Source: Bradyrhizobium sp. SZCCT0148
Lineage (GTDB): Bacteria > Pseudomonadota > Alphaproteobacteria > Rhizobiales > Xanthobacteraceae
Direction: 5' to 3'
DNA: 64,000 nt
NCBI RefSeq assembly: GCF_018129985.1
Contig: NZ_JAFCKT010000005.1
Coordinates: 62,001-126,000 of the forward strand
Program-made: the position numbers and the translations under genes
Part shown: in pieces, positions 1 to 9,467 of the stretch
Layout: the number at the start of each line of letters is the position of its first letter
Numbering within the stretch: position 1 is the first letter of the stretch
Notes under the pieces: model-generated
Seen by the model: the letters and a program-made list of their open reading frames with translations, nothing else
The model's database searches: none
Told to the model about the DNA's origin: nothing

Positions 1-1584
1 CTGGAGCTTGGGCCGCGACGCCTGATGGCCCTGGGCCTGATCGGCTTTGCCGTTCTCGTGACCGTCGTCGGTGGCGCATATTATCTGAGCCGGCCTGAAT
101 TCGAGACGCTTTATACCGGCCTCACCCGCGAGGATGTGACGCGCATGGGCGCGGCGCTGCGCGAGCAGAACATCACCTTCGACGTCAATACGGCGGGCGA
201 TGCGCTCTCGGTGCGCCCGAGCCAGACCATGCAGGCGCGGATGCTGCTCGCCGAGAAGGGGCTGCCGACCAGCGCCAATTCCGGCTACGAGCTGTTCGAC
301 AAGATCGGCTCGCTCGGGCTGACCTCGTTCATGCAGGAAGTGACCAAGCTGCGAGCGCTGGAAGGCGAGATCGCGCGCACGGTTCAATTGATGAAGGGCG
401 TCAAGGCGGCGCGCGTGCATATCGTGCTGCCGGTGCGCGGCTCGTTCCGCGCGACGCAGCAACCGCCGTCCGCCTCGGTCGTGCTGCGCACCGACGGCGC
501 GATCGAGGCACGCACGGCGCAGTCGATCCGCCATCTCGTAGCCGCTGCCATTCCCGGCATGAACCGCGACAAGGTGACGGTGCTGGATGCTGACGGCTCG
601 ATGCTGCTTGCTGAAGAGGACGAGGCGAGCGCCGCCCCGACCAAGATGGCGAGCCTGCAGAAGACCGTCGGTGGCATGGTGCAGGAAAACATCCGAAAGG
701 CGCTGACGCCGTATCTCGGTCTCGACAATTTCGAGGTCAGCGTCGCGTCGCAGCTCTCCACCGACAAGAAACAGATCAACGAGACCGTGTACGATCCCGA
801 GAGCCGGGCCGAGCGTTCGGTGCGGAACGTGCGCGAGAAAGAGTCGTCGCAGAACGCCGACCGTTCGACGCCGACCACGGTGCAGCAAAACCTTCCCGAT
901 CAGCAGGTGAACGCCGGAGGTGGCAAGAACTCCAGCGAGGACAAGACCCGCCGCGAGGACGTCACCAATTTCGAGGTCTCGTCCAAAACCACGACGACGG
1001 TGAGCGACGGCTATTCGGTCAAGAAGCTCTTCATCGCCGTCCTGGTCAATCGTGCGCGGCTGGTCGCCGATCTCGGCGACAAGAGCAACCAGGCCATCGT
1101 CGACAGCAAGCTCGCCGAGATCAGCCAGCTGGCAGCGACGGCGGGCGGACTGGACAAGACGCGCGGCGACCAGATCCAGGTGACGGCCGTCGACTTCATC
1201 GAGGGCTCGCGCGAACTGGCGCCGGTGCCCCCGATCAGCTTCGTCGAGATGATCAACAAGCAGCTCGGAAGCGTCATCAACGCGGTGACGATCCTGGCCG
1301 TCGCCTCGATGCTGGTCTGGTTCGGATTGCGGCCCGCGGTCAACGGCATACTGACCCATCGCGCGCAGCAGGAACAGGCCGAGGCTGCGGAGGTCGCCGA
1401 ATTCGAAGCCGCAGCCGCCCTCGCGTCGGCGGACAGCGAGGAGGCGGAACTCAATCTCGTCGAAGACCTCGAAGGCAAGATGCAGCGAACGCCGCAGAAG
1501 CGACTGGAGCAGATCGTCCGGCTCGACCAGGCGCAGGCCGCCGCGATCCTTAAAGACTGGATGCGACGCGAGGAGGCGGCATGA
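1..1584 (+). CDS. fliF: Flagellar MS-ring protein FliF (5' end outside window)
   Basis: FliF forms the inner-membrane MS ring that seats the flagellar rotor and export gate. The frame is open from base 1, and eight residues precede the first Met at 25, so the true start lies upstream. A membrane segment begins at that Met and a second lies around bases 1260-1345. The periplasmic ring-building region is between them. The C-terminal 40 residues, ending in LKDWMRREEAA, match the FliG-binding tail of FliF. About 527 residues are visible, near the usual length for the family, so little is missing. The stop overlaps the next start (ATGA, 1581-1584), which indicates translational coupling. Confidence 0.95.
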   Translation: MELGPRRLMALGLIGFAVLVTVVGGAYYLSRPEFETLYTGLTREDVTRMGAALREQNITFDVNTAGDALSVRPSQTMQARMLLAEKGLPTSANSGYELFDKIGSLGLTSFMQEVTKLRALEGEIARTVQLMKGVKAARVHIVLPVRGSFRATQQPPSASVVLRTDGAIEARTAQSIRHLVAAAIPGMNRDKVTVLDADGSMLLAEEDEASAAPTKMASLQKTVGGMVQENIRKALTPYLGLDNFEVSVASQLSTDKKQINETVYDPESRAERSVRNVREKESSQNADRSTPTTVQQNLPDQQVNAGGGKNSSEDKTRREDVTNFEVSSKTTTTVSDGYSVKKLFIAVLVNRARLVADLGDKSNQAIVDSKLAEISQLAATAGGLDKTRGDQIQVTAVDFIEGSRELAPVPPISFVEMINKQLGSVINAVTILAVASMLVWFGLRPAVNGILTHRAQQEQAEAAEVAEFEAAAALASADSEEAELNLVEDLEGKMQRTPQKRLEQIVRLDQAQAAAILKDWMRREEAA

Positions 1585-2273
1585 ACGCGGCAATCGGAAA
1601 ATTCCTGACGCAGTTCGACGCCAACGGCCGGGCCAAATCACCGCCGGCTCCGGCGTCCAGGATCCAGGACGTGCTGACAAGGCCGAAGGACATCGCGCGC
1701 GAGCCTCAGCTTCAGGTTCAGCCTGAGCCTCAGCCTCAGCCCCAGTCGCCGCCTCCGGCGTCGAAGGCGGAAGCTCCGCCGGCCAGTCTGCTGGAGGACT
1801 CCTACCGGCGCGGCTTGGCTGCCGGCGTTGCGGAAGGCGATGCCAAGCTTGCCGAGGAGCGCGTTCGCAGCGCGATCCGCCTCGGCGAGGAGCGCGCCAA
1901 ATGGTCCGACCAGCAGGCGGTCGCGATCGTCAGCGGCTTCGAGGCGGCGTGCCGCGAGATCGAGACCAACATCGCAAGCTCGGTCGCGCGGATCCTGCTG
2001 CCGTTCCTCACCGAGGCGGTCCGCGACAAGGCGATCGGATCGCTGGTCGAGCAGATTGGGGCGCTGACCGGCAACTCGTCGGTGCCGGCCTTCAAGGTCA
2101 CCGGTCCGAGCGAACTGCTCGATCTCGTGAGAACTCAGCTCGAGGCGTCCAGGCGCACCGGCATCGAGTATGAGGCGGCCGAGACCGTCGAGGTCCGCGT
2201 CGTCGCCGACCAGACCGTGATCGAGACGCAGATCTCGGCATGGAGCGAACGCCTGAAGGAAGCGCGCAGGTAA
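1581..2273 (+). CDS. FliH-like flagellar assembly protein
   Basis: A 230-residue soluble protein directly behind fliF. The N-terminal third is low complexity, with a Pro/Gln repeat near residues 45-57 (QPEPQPQPQ). A helical, charged middle follows, then an alpha/beta C-terminal region. FliH proteins bind the export ATPase FliI and have a similar layout, and rhizobial clusters carry poorly conserved FliH analogues at this place. The assignment rests on position, length and layout rather than a diagnostic motif. The start overlaps the fliF stop by four bases, and motB begins six bases after the stop. Confidence 0.6.
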   Translation: MNAAIGKFLTQFDANGRAKSPPAPASRIQDVLTRPKDIAREPQLQVQPEPQPQPQSPPPASKAEAPPASLLEDSYRRGLAAGVAEGDAKLAEERVRSAIRLGEERAKWSDQQAVAIVSGFEAACREIETNIASSVARILLPFLTEAVRDKAIGSLVEQIGALTGNSSVPAFKVTGPSELLDLVRTQLEASRRTGIEYEAAETVEVRVVADQTVIETQISAWSERLKEARR

Positions 2274-2279
2274 GCCGCC

Positions 2280-3602
2280 ATGGAAGATGTCAAGCACGAG
2301 CTCGTCATCGTCCGCCGCCGCAGCGCCTTCGCCGAAGAGGCGCATCACGGCGGCGTATGGAAGATCGCCTATGCGGACTTCATGACCGCGATGATGGCGT
2401 TCTTCCTGGTGATGTGGCTGCTTAACGCGCTCAATCAGGATCAGAAACAGGTCGTCGCAAGCTATTTCAATCCGATCCAGCTCGCGGAAAATGCGCCCGC
2501 GCCGAAGGGACTGAAGAATCTCTCCAAGAAGGAGCCGACGTCGTTCGAAGGTCAGGACGGCAAGCGTCAGCCGGCCGGCTCGAACGAAGAACGACGCGGT
2601 GACTCGCCGACGGCCGAGAAGCCGGCCTCCTATGAAGAGAAGGTCCTGTTCCGCGATCCCTACGCGACGCTCGCCGAGATTGCCAACAGTGCGAACCAGT
2701 CCTCCGGACAACGCCGCGCCGGCGCACTGACCTCCGCCGAGGAGGATGGATTCAAGGGCGGCGACGCCTACCGCGATCCCTTTGATCCCGGCTATTGGAA
2801 GCTGGCGCCGCAGACGTCAAAGGATGCCGATCGTATGATCGAGAGCGAGCCCAGGCCGAATGCCTCCGCGCGCGAGGGCGCGTCGGGCACAAATCAGGGC
2901 GAGCCGCAGCAGCGTCGTGCCAAGGCCGACGATGCCGGCGGAAGCCTGGCGCCGAACGCGGATGCGCTGTCGGCAAACCTGTCTCCGCTGCTGCCACCGG
3001 GCGCCGCACCGGCGCCAGCTCCGCGCGAGGGCAGCGCCCAGGCCACCGTTCAAGCGACCGCTCAGGCGAACGCCACCGCGCAGGCGCGTCCCAGCGATAC
3101 GACGAAGGAGCCCGAGCCGCGCGATGCGGCGCAAGCCCAGCCGACCGTCAAGCAGCTTCAAGCCGCCGTCGCGGAGGCGCTCTCCGACATCAAGGCGGGC
3201 GCCGGGCCGGCGGCCGAGGTGCGTCAGGTCGAGGAGGGCCTCCTGATCAGCCTGACCGACGATGCAAGCTTCGGCATGTTCGCGGTCGGCTCGGCCGAGC
3301 CGCGGCCCGAGCTGATCCGCGTGATCGACAAGATCGGGCCGCTGTTGACGAAGCGCCCGGGCATGATCATCGTCCGCGGACATACCGACAATCGGCCGTA
3401 TCGTTCGGAGACTTACGACAATTGGCGGCTGTCGACCGCACGTGCGCAGATGGCCTATTACATGCTGGTTCGCTCCGGCGTCGACGCATTGCGGATCGAG
3501 CATGTCGAAGGCTATGCCGACCGCCGGCCGAAGCTTCCGAACGATCCGGCGGCCGCGCAGAACCGCCGGATCGAGATCCTGATCCGTGAGAAGCGCCCTT
3601 GA
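2280..3602 (+). CDS. motB: Flagellar stator protein MotB
   Basis: MotB is the peptidoglycan-anchored half of the proton-driven stator. The single N-terminal membrane helix (residues about 28-50) carries the plug/channel sequence YADFMTAMMAFF, with Asp33 in the position of the proton-binding aspartate. A long Ala/Pro/Gln-rich linker spans roughly residues 80-300. The OmpA-type peptidoglycan-binding domain (about 310-437) contains GHTDNRPY and NRRIEILI. At 440 residues it is longer than enterobacterial MotB because of the linker, as is usual in rhizobia. The stop overlaps the motC start by four bases. motA is not in the window. Confidence 0.95.
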   Translation: MEDVKHELVIVRRRSAFAEEAHHGGVWKIAYADFMTAMMAFFLVMWLLNALNQDQKQVVASYFNPIQLAENAPAPKGLKNLSKKEPTSFEGQDGKRQPAGSNEERRGDSPTAEKPASYEEKVLFRDPYATLAEIANSANQSSGQRRAGALTSAEEDGFKGGDAYRDPFDPGYWKLAPQTSKDADRMIESEPRPNASAREGASGTNQGEPQQRRAKADDAGGSLAPNADALSANLSPLLPPGAAPAPAPREGSAQATVQATAQANATAQARPSDTTKEPEPRDAAQAQPTVKQLQAAVAEALSDIKAGAGPAAEVRQVEEGLLISLTDDASFGMFAVGSAEPRPELIRVIDKIGPLLTKRPGMIIVRGHTDNRPYRSETYDNWRLSTARAQMAYYMLVRSGVDALRIEHVEGYADRRPKLPNDPAAAQNRRIEILIREKRP

Positions 3603-4777
3603 TCAGGCTGCTCCTCCGCGCCGCATTACTGCTCCTGCCGTTCACGGCAGCAAACGCGCTTGCGGAACCCGCGCGCCAGTCGGGCGAGCCCTATGAACTC
3701 GTCCGCGGGTTGCAAGCGGTGCAGGACGGCATCGCCAACGGTGACACCGCGGCGCATGGGAGCCACATCACGCTGATCCGGCAGATCGGAGAGAGATTTC
3801 TCGCCGCCGATCCGGGCGTGTGGAGCAGTGCGCAAAACAGCCAGGCTGCGGTCATCTACCTGCTCAGCGGCGGCGCGCCGCAAATCGTCCGCAAGCTGCC
3901 GCGCGACAAGATGAACATCGACGAGCGGCTATTCAACGGCGCGCTTGCCTATGTCGAGGGGCGTCAGGAGGAGGCGCGGGAGCTGCTCAAGGACGTCAAG
4001 CCGCGGTCGCTGTCCTCGGGCCTCGGCGGACAGGTCGCGCTGGTCCAGGGCGCGTTGTTCGCGCGCGCCGAAGCTTCGCTAGCGATCGAGCGCCTTGACG
4101 ACGCCCGCCTGCTGCTGCCCGGCACGCTGGTGGAGGAGGCGGCCTTGCGGCGCGAGATCCTGTTGGTGGGGCAGGCGGAGGATTTCGACAAGTTCGAGTT
4201 CCTGACGCTGGCCTATATCCGCCACTACCGCAACTCGATCTATGCCGGCGATTTCTGGCAGCGCTTCTCCACGGGCCTGGCGCAATCGAGTCTCGCGCTC
4301 GACGAGCGTCGCTTCGCGCGGATCGCTGCCCTGCTCGAGCAGATCGAGCGCGCAGGCCGCCTCAAGCTCTATCTCGTCATTGCGCGCGCGGCGATGCTGC
4401 GCGGACAGCTGACCGTGACGCGTCTTGCCGGCGAGCGGGCGTTGGCGCTGAGCGCTGACGCTTCCGCGGAGCGCGAGCGGGCGCATTTCTTCCGGGGCGT
4501 CGCGCGGGCGCTCACCGACGAATATGACGGAGGTCTTGCCGAGTTGAAGGCACTCGAACGGTCGAAGCTCCCCGAGCGGGACGTCCTCCTTCTGAATGCC
4601 ACGCTGCAGCTCGCGCTCGATGTTCGCAAGCCGCTTCCGGGCGGATCCGCCACTGCTGCCGACAGGCCTCCCGCAACGCCGGCGCGTCTCGACCTCGCGT
4701 CATCGACGGTGACGCTTGCGCGCGCACATAAGCAACTCGGCGAACTCGAACTCCTGACCAGGGACCGCCGTCCATGA
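3599..4777 (+). CDS. motC: Periplasmic motility protein MotC
   Basis: MotC is a periplasmic protein of rhizobial motors that partners MotB; family knowledge comes mainly from Sinorhizobium meliloti. This 392-residue protein starts with a cleavable signal peptide (MIRLLLRAALLLLPF, predicted cut near residue 22). The rest is largely helical and Ala/Leu/Arg-rich, resembling repeat-type periplasmic scaffolds. The order motB-motC-motD is diagnostic of the rhizobial group. ATGA overlaps join it to motB upstream and to the next gene downstream, so the three are probably translated together. Confidence 0.88.
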   Translation: MIRLLLRAALLLLPFTAANALAEPARQSGEPYELVRGLQAVQDGIANGDTAAHGSHITLIRQIGERFLAADPGVWSSAQNSQAAVIYLLSGGAPQIVRKLPRDKMNIDERLFNGALAYVEGRQEEARELLKDVKPRSLSSGLGGQVALVQGALFARAEASLAIERLDDARLLLPGTLVEEAALRREILLVGQAEDFDKFEFLTLAYIRHYRNSIYAGDFWQRFSTGLAQSSLALDERRFARIAALLEQIERAGRLKLYLVIARAAMLRGQLTVTRLAGERALALSADASAERERAHFFRGVARALTDEYDGGLAELKALERSKLPERDVLLLNATLQLALDVRKPLPGGSATAADRPPATPARLDLASSTVTLARAHKQLGELELLTRDRRP

Positions 4778-6096
4778 CCAAGCTCAGTGGAACCTCCGGA
4801 CAAATTTTCTCGGGTCTCGCCGAGAGCCTCAACATTCGCGGGACGTCGCGGTCGGCGAAGAGCGCCGGGGCCAAATCGCAGGGCGGCTCGTCGTTCAACG
4901 ATTTGCTCCACACGGTATCGAGCCTCGCCAAGCAGGCCCTGACCGATGAGGGCAGCGATACGACCGCGAAGGCCGGATCGCTGCGCACGCGTCTGGCCCA
5001 CCCGTCGGGCAAGGACAAGTCGAAAGACGAAAAGGATGATCGCACCGAGGCGATTGATGTGATTGGGTCCGGCGACCAGACAATCGATAAATCTTCCGAG
5101 ATGCAAGGTCCGGTCGGCCATGACGCCAAGCCGGACGTCGCCAACCGCCCGAACGTTGCCGCGATCATGGGACACGATCTTATGGCTGCATCGGCTGCAA
5201 AGCCGCCAATGCAATCGCTCTCGGGCGACAAGAAAGACACGCGCGAGGAGCGCTCATCCGGCGCGAGTCGCGAATTGTCAGCCGCAGGCATGGCGAGGGC
5301 GACGACGGTGGATTCCGAGCCATCCGCTGTGGTTCCAACCGGTGCGCGTGCGCCAGGCGGGTTCTTGCAAGCCGCGGCAGCACAGCCAGGCAGCGATGCC
5401 TCCGCCAAAGCAATGCCTGCGACATCGGGCTTCGAGGCCGTCGCAGTCAACGTCGAACGCGCCGCCAAGGCGTCGACGCGTGACGCATTGCCCGAGACGA
5501 CCAAGGTCACTGTCGTCCAGCAGGAGACCCATCTGCCTCCGGCGCAGTTCAACGCTCCGCAACAGGTCGCCAATGCGGTCGTGGCCGAACTGAAGGACTC
5601 CACAGGCCCGGCGGCGTCCGCAGCGCCCGATCTCTCGGCATCCCAGACCAATGCGCCCGATCAGCCGCTCAGGATCCTGACCATCAATCTCGAGCCGCCC
5701 GCGCTCGGCAACGTCACTGTGCGCCTTCGTCTCGTCGGCGCCGAAGTGTCCGTCCACCTTGCGGCCGCGCGCAAGGACACCAGCCAGATGCTGGATCAGC
5801 AACGCGACCAGATCCGCGATCTCATGCAGTCGGCGGGCTATGTCGCCGACGTCGCCCCCGTGCAACACGGCTCGCTGGACGGATTCCAGAGCGGCTCCGG
5901 CCAGTCGCAGCCGCAGCTCTCGGGCCAGCAACAGCCCTCGTCGCAGCCTCAAGGTAGTTTCGGCGGCGCAGGCACGTCGTCGGGGCAATCCGACGGTGGC
6001 GCGAAGCAGGCCCGCCAGGAACGCCAGCCCAGCCAGGAGACGGGTCATGACCAGGACGTGGCGCCGCAACTTCGTCGCGGCCCTGTTTATCTGTAA
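4774..6096 (+). CDS. motD: Hook-length control protein MotD (FliK-like)
   Basis: A 440-residue protein of FliK/MotD type, which measures hook length and switches the export apparatus to filament substrates. The N-terminal 290 residues are low complexity and rich in Ser, Ala and Lys. A compact FliK-like C-terminal domain lies at about 295-370, marked by LTINLEPPALGNVTVRLRL, the core strand-turn-strand of that domain. A Gln/Gly/Ser-rich tail follows. S. meliloti MotD was first named a motor gene and later recognised as the FliK functional equivalent. The start overlaps motC by four bases and the tail overlaps the next gene by 50 bases. Confidence 0.88.
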   Translation: MTKLSGTSGQIFSGLAESLNIRGTSRSAKSAGAKSQGGSSFNDLLHTVSSLAKQALTDEGSDTTAKAGSLRTRLAHPSGKDKSKDEKDDRTEAIDVIGSGDQTIDKSSEMQGPVGHDAKPDVANRPNVAAIMGHDLMAASAAKPPMQSLSGDKKDTREERSSGASRELSAAGMARATTVDSEPSAVVPTGARAPGGFLQAAAAQPGSDASAKAMPATSGFEAVAVNVERAAKASTRDALPETTKVTVVQQETHLPPAQFNAPQQVANAVVAELKDSTGPAASAAPDLSASQTNAPDQPLRILTINLEPPALGNVTVRLRLVGAEVSVHLAAARKDTSQMLDQQRDQIRDLMQSAGYVADVAPVQHGSLDGFQSGSGQSQPQLSGQQQPSSQPQGSFGGAGTSSGQSDGGAKQARQERQPSQETGHDQDVAPQLRRGPVYL

Positions 6097-6628
6097 CGCG
6101 GGCGCTGCGGCCGCGGCCGCCGACGGCGCGCGTCCGTGCGAGCGCGAGATGGCGCGCGCGGCCCAGCAGCACGGAATTCCGCTCGGCATTCTCTACGCAG
6201 TCGGTCTCACCGAGACCGGGCGTCGCGGCGCGCTGCATCCTTACGCGCTCGGCGCCGACGGCCAGACCGTGTTCGCCAAGGACATGGACGATGCGATCGC
6301 AAACTTTCAGGCCATTCGCGGCAAGGGCATCAAGCTAATCGACCTCGGCTGCATGCAGATCAACCACTACTATCACGGCAACAAATTCGTCTCTGTGCGC
6401 GACATGTTCGATCCCGCCAGGAACGTCGAATATGCCGCGCGCTTCCTGAAAGAACTGAAGCAGCGCGAGGGCAGCTGGACCATGGCGGTGGCCCGCTACA
6501 ATGCGGGCCCGAACAACCAGCCGGCGCAGAAGCGCTATGTCTGTCACATCGTGGCCCACCTCGTGTCGAGCGGCTTCGGCGCCTGGACCGACAAGGCGCG
6601 CTCGTTCTGTCAGCCGAAAACGACGTGA
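6047..6628 (+). CDS. Lytic transglycosylase (SLT fold), likely flagellar
   Basis: A 193-residue exported peptidoglycan hydrolase that probably opens the wall for the rod or hook. The start at 6047 is chosen because it gives a clean signal peptide (MTRTWRRNFVAALF, cut near residue 24). The frame is open further upstream but that part is non-secretory. The mature part has the SLT-type catalytic Glu56 in GLTETG, then GCMQIN and YNAGPNN motifs. The gene overlaps the end of motD by 50 bases in another frame. Enterobacterial FlgJ fuses rod capping and wall hydrolysis; here the hydrolase is separate and the rod-binding part lies at 15340. Confidence 0.85.
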   Translation: MTRTWRRNFVAALFICNAGAAAAAADGARPCEREMARAAQQHGIPLGILYAVGLTETGRRGALHPYALGADGQTVFAKDMDDAIANFQAIRGKGIKLIDLGCMQINHYYHGNKFVSVRDMFDPARNVEYAARFLKELKQREGSWTMAVARYNAGPNNQPAQKRYVCHIVAHLVSSGFGAWTDKARSFCQPKTT

Positions 6629-6718
6629 CGACGTGAAGTTGTGCATGGTCTCGAACCATCAGCCCCGCGCAAGCAAGACCCCCCATTGTAACTGCAACCT
6701 ACCAAAGGAGCCCACTTC
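6629..6718 (+). promoter_or_regulatory. Short gap with strong ribosome binding site before flgE
   Basis: Ninety bases separate the transglycosylase from flgE, one of the larger gaps in the cluster. AAAGGAG at 6704-6710 sits eight bases before the flgE ATG, the strongest Shine-Dalgarno in the region, as expected for an abundant structural protein. No confident promoter was recognised. Confidence 0.5.
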
Positions 6719-7951
6719 ATGAGCCTGTATGGTGTTATGCGCACCGGCGTTTCCGGCATGAGCGCACAGTCCAACAAGCTGTCGACGGTTTCGGACAACA
6801 TCGCCAACGTCAACACCACCGGTTACAAGCGGGCTTCGACCGAATTCTCATCGCTGATCCTGAAGAGCGGCTCCGGCAATTACGATTCCGGCGCCGTCGA
6901 GACGACCGTCCGTTACGCCATCAGCGACGCCGGGCATACGCAGTTCACGACGTCGTCCACGGACCTGGCCGTGCAGGGCAACGGTTTCTTCGTGGTCTCG
7001 AACGCCAACAACACGCAGCAGTTCCTGACGCGCGCCGGCTCGTTCGTGCCGGACAGTCAGGGCAACCTCGTCAACGCGGCCGGCTACTACCTTCTGGGCC
7101 AGCCCGGCAAAGTGACTAATTTCTCGCAGAACAGCCTGTCCGGCATGCAGATCGTCAATATCGCCCAGGTCTCGCAGGTGCCGGTGCCGTCGACCGCGGG
7201 GACGCTCACGACCGGCAATCTCGATCCGAAGGCGGCCGTCATTGCCGGTCCGCCCGGTCCGGCGTCATATTCATCGAAGAGCTCGATCGTCGCCTACAAC
7301 AATATCGGTCAGGCTGTTACGCTCGACGTTTATATGTCTCACACCGCTACGGCTGCCGGTTCCGACACCTGGCAGGTTCAGCTCTACGATTCCGCGACCG
7401 GCACCTCGCTCGGCGCCGCCACCACGTTCACCTTCGACACGACCGCGGCCGGAAAGGGCGCGCTGGCGGCCGCGAGCCCGACAGGTCTCACCGTGACCGT
7501 GCCGGGCGGCGCCGCGCTGACCATGGACCTGTCGAATATGACGCAGGTGGGTACCGACTTCAGCTTCAAGGCGACCGTCAACGGCAGCGTTCCCTCGGCG
7601 ATCGACAAGATCAATGTCGACGAGAACGGATACGTTACAGCGGTGCTCAAGAACGGGCAGCAGACGACGCTCTACACCATCATGCTGGCCGACGTCGCGA
7701 GCCCCGACAACCTGACGCCCGAGCCTGGCAACGTCTATTCGACCAACATGAACTCCGGCAATGCGCAGGCCGGCAATGCCGGCACCGGCGGGCTCGGCAC
7801 GGTCCAGTCCGGCGCGCTGGAGGACTCCAACGTCGATCTCGCGGACGAGCTCACCGGGATGATCGAGGCCCAGCGCGGATTCACCGCCAACTCGAAATCG
7901 TTCCAGACGGGCGCCGACCTGCTCGACGTCGTCGTCAACCTGAAGCGCTGA
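6719..7951 (+). CDS. flgE: Flagellar hook protein FlgE
   Basis: The hook subunit, exported by the flagellar type III apparatus and polymerised outside the cell as the universal joint. It is 410 residues. The N terminus has the rod/hook signature (NIANVNTTGYKR at about residues 27-38). The segment LAVQGNGFFVV follows at about 80-90. A variable middle domain and the conserved C-terminal helix ending VVNLKR complete it. It opens the block flgE-flgK-flgL-flaF-flbT-flgD, which is the order seen in rhizobia. Confidence 0.96.
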   Translation: MSLYGVMRTGVSGMSAQSNKLSTVSDNIANVNTTGYKRASTEFSSLILKSGSGNYDSGAVETTVRYAISDAGHTQFTTSSTDLAVQGNGFFVVSNANNTQQFLTRAGSFVPDSQGNLVNAAGYYLLGQPGKVTNFSQNSLSGMQIVNIAQVSQVPVPSTAGTLTTGNLDPKAAVIAGPPGPASYSSKSSIVAYNNIGQAVTLDVYMSHTATAAGSDTWQVQLYDSATGTSLGAATTFTFDTTAAGKGALAAASPTGLTVTVPGGAALTMDLSNMTQVGTDFSFKATVNGSVPSAIDKINVDENGYVTAVLKNGQQTTLYTIMLADVASPDNLTPEPGNVYSTNMNSGNAQAGNAGTGGLGTVQSGALEDSNVDLADELTGMIEAQRGFTANSKSFQTGADLLDVVVNLKR

Positions 7952-7985
7952 GTCTGTCAGCACTCACCCCCGGCAAGAGCAGATC

Positions 7986-9464
7986 ATGTCCCTTACCGCC
8001 GCTCTCGACTCTGCTCGCGCCTCGCTCATGGCGTCGGGCATCCAGTCGTCGACGATCTCGCGCAACATCGCCGGCGCCAGCGCCACCGGCTATTCGCGCA
8101 AGATCGCCGTGCTGGACAACCTCCCCGGCACCGGCGTCTATGTCGCGGCGATCCAGCACGCGGCCAGCTCGGGCCTCTATTCGAACGTGCTGACCGCGAC
8201 CTCGTCGTCGGCCAAGCAGAGCGTGATCTATGACGGCCTGCAGAAGATCGCGGCCGCGACCGTGGATGATCCCGAGCTCGAGCAGTCGCCGACCGCTCAG
8301 CTCAACAAGCTGAAGCAGGCGCTGCAGCAATACGCCAACTCCACCGACAATGCGACCCTGGCGCAGGCCGCCGTGACGTCCGCCAAGGACATGGTGACCG
8401 CGCTCAACCAGGCCACCAAGACGGTGCAGTCGGTGCGTGAGGGCGCCGACGCCGACATGGCGAATTCGGTCGCCAACATCAACCAGCTGCTGTCCCAGTT
8501 CCAGACCGTCAATACGGCAATCGTGAAGGGCACGATCTCTGGAGACGACGTCACCGACTATCTCGACCAGCGCGACAGCATCGTCTCCAGGCTGTCGCAG
8601 GAGACCGGGGTCTCGATGTCGATCCGTGCCAATGGAGACGCCGCGCTCTACACCGACAGCGGCGTCGTGCTGTTCGACAAGATTGCGCGGACCGTGAGCT
8701 TTACGCCGACCAACGCCTACACCGCCGGCACCACGGGCAATGCCGTCTTTATCGACGGCGTACCCGTGACCGGCGCCAATTCCGTCATGCCGCTCAAGTC
8801 CGGCAAGCTCGCCGGCCTCGCCCAGCTGCGCGACAAGGACACGGTCACGTATCAGAGCCAGCTCGACGAAATCGCGCGCGGCCTGATCGACGCCTTCAAG
8901 GAAAGTGACCAGTCGGCCGTCCCGACGCTGGCGGACCGGCCCGGCCTGTTCACCTATCCCGGCGCGCCCGTGATGCCCGCGAGCGCCACGATCTCGGTGG
9001 GCCTCGCGGGTCAGATCGCGGTCGCCGCCTCGGTCGATCCGGCCCTGGGCGGAAACCCGAACCTGCTGCGTGACGGCGCCATCAGCGGCCTTCCGGCCTT
9101 CAACTACAACACGACCGGCAATGCCGGCTTCTCGACGCGGCTTCAGCAGCTTATCAACAACATGGGCGCCCCGCAGGCGTTCGACGCCGCGGCTCAGGGC
9201 AAGCCGAGCGGCAGCGTGATCGAGTTCGCGTCCTCCTCGGCGAGCTGGATCGAAAGCCAACGCAAGACGGCGGACGACAACGTTCAGTACCAAAATACGC
9301 TGCTCGACCGCAGCATGGCGGCGCTGTCCAACGTCAGCGGCGTCAACATGGACGACGAGATGGCATTGATGCTCCAGGTCGAGCGCACCTATTCGGCGTC
9401 GTCGAAGATCATTTCCACTGTCGATGAGATGCTGCAGAGCCTATTGGCCGCCGTGGGGAACTAA
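7986..9464 (+). CDS. flgK: Hook-filament junction protein FlgK (HAP1)
   Basis: FlgK is the first of two junction proteins between hook and filament. The 492 residues begin with a D0 helix (MSLTAALDSARASLMASG) and the axial-protein pattern SRNIAGASATGYSRK. The C-terminal helix contains VSGVNMDDEMALMLQVERTY, typical of FlgK. The length is on the short side for the family, mainly in the surface-exposed middle, as in other alphaproteobacterial versions. The gap to flgL is three bases. Confidence 0.93.
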   Translation: MSLTAALDSARASLMASGIQSSTISRNIAGASATGYSRKIAVLDNLPGTGVYVAAIQHAASSGLYSNVLTATSSSAKQSVIYDGLQKIAAATVDDPELEQSPTAQLNKLKQALQQYANSTDNATLAQAAVTSAKDMVTALNQATKTVQSVREGADADMANSVANINQLLSQFQTVNTAIVKGTISGDDVTDYLDQRDSIVSRLSQETGVSMSIRANGDAALYTDSGVVLFDKIARTVSFTPTNAYTAGTTGNAVFIDGVPVTGANSVMPLKSGKLAGLAQLRDKDTVTYQSQLDEIARGLIDAFKESDQSAVPTLADRPGLFTYPGAPVMPASATISVGLAGQIAVAASVDPALGGNPNLLRDGAISGLPAFNYNTTGNAGFSTRLQQLINNMGAPQAFDAAAQGKPSGSVIEFASSSASWIESQRKTADDNVQYQNTLLDRSMAALSNVSGVNMDDEMALMLQVERTYSASSKIISTVDEMLQSLLAAVGN

Positions 9465-9467
9465 GTC

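Noticed and set aside
7935..9293. A 452-residue minus-strand frame over flgK
   Set aside because: Antisense shadow of flgK with no recognisable domain or ribosome site.
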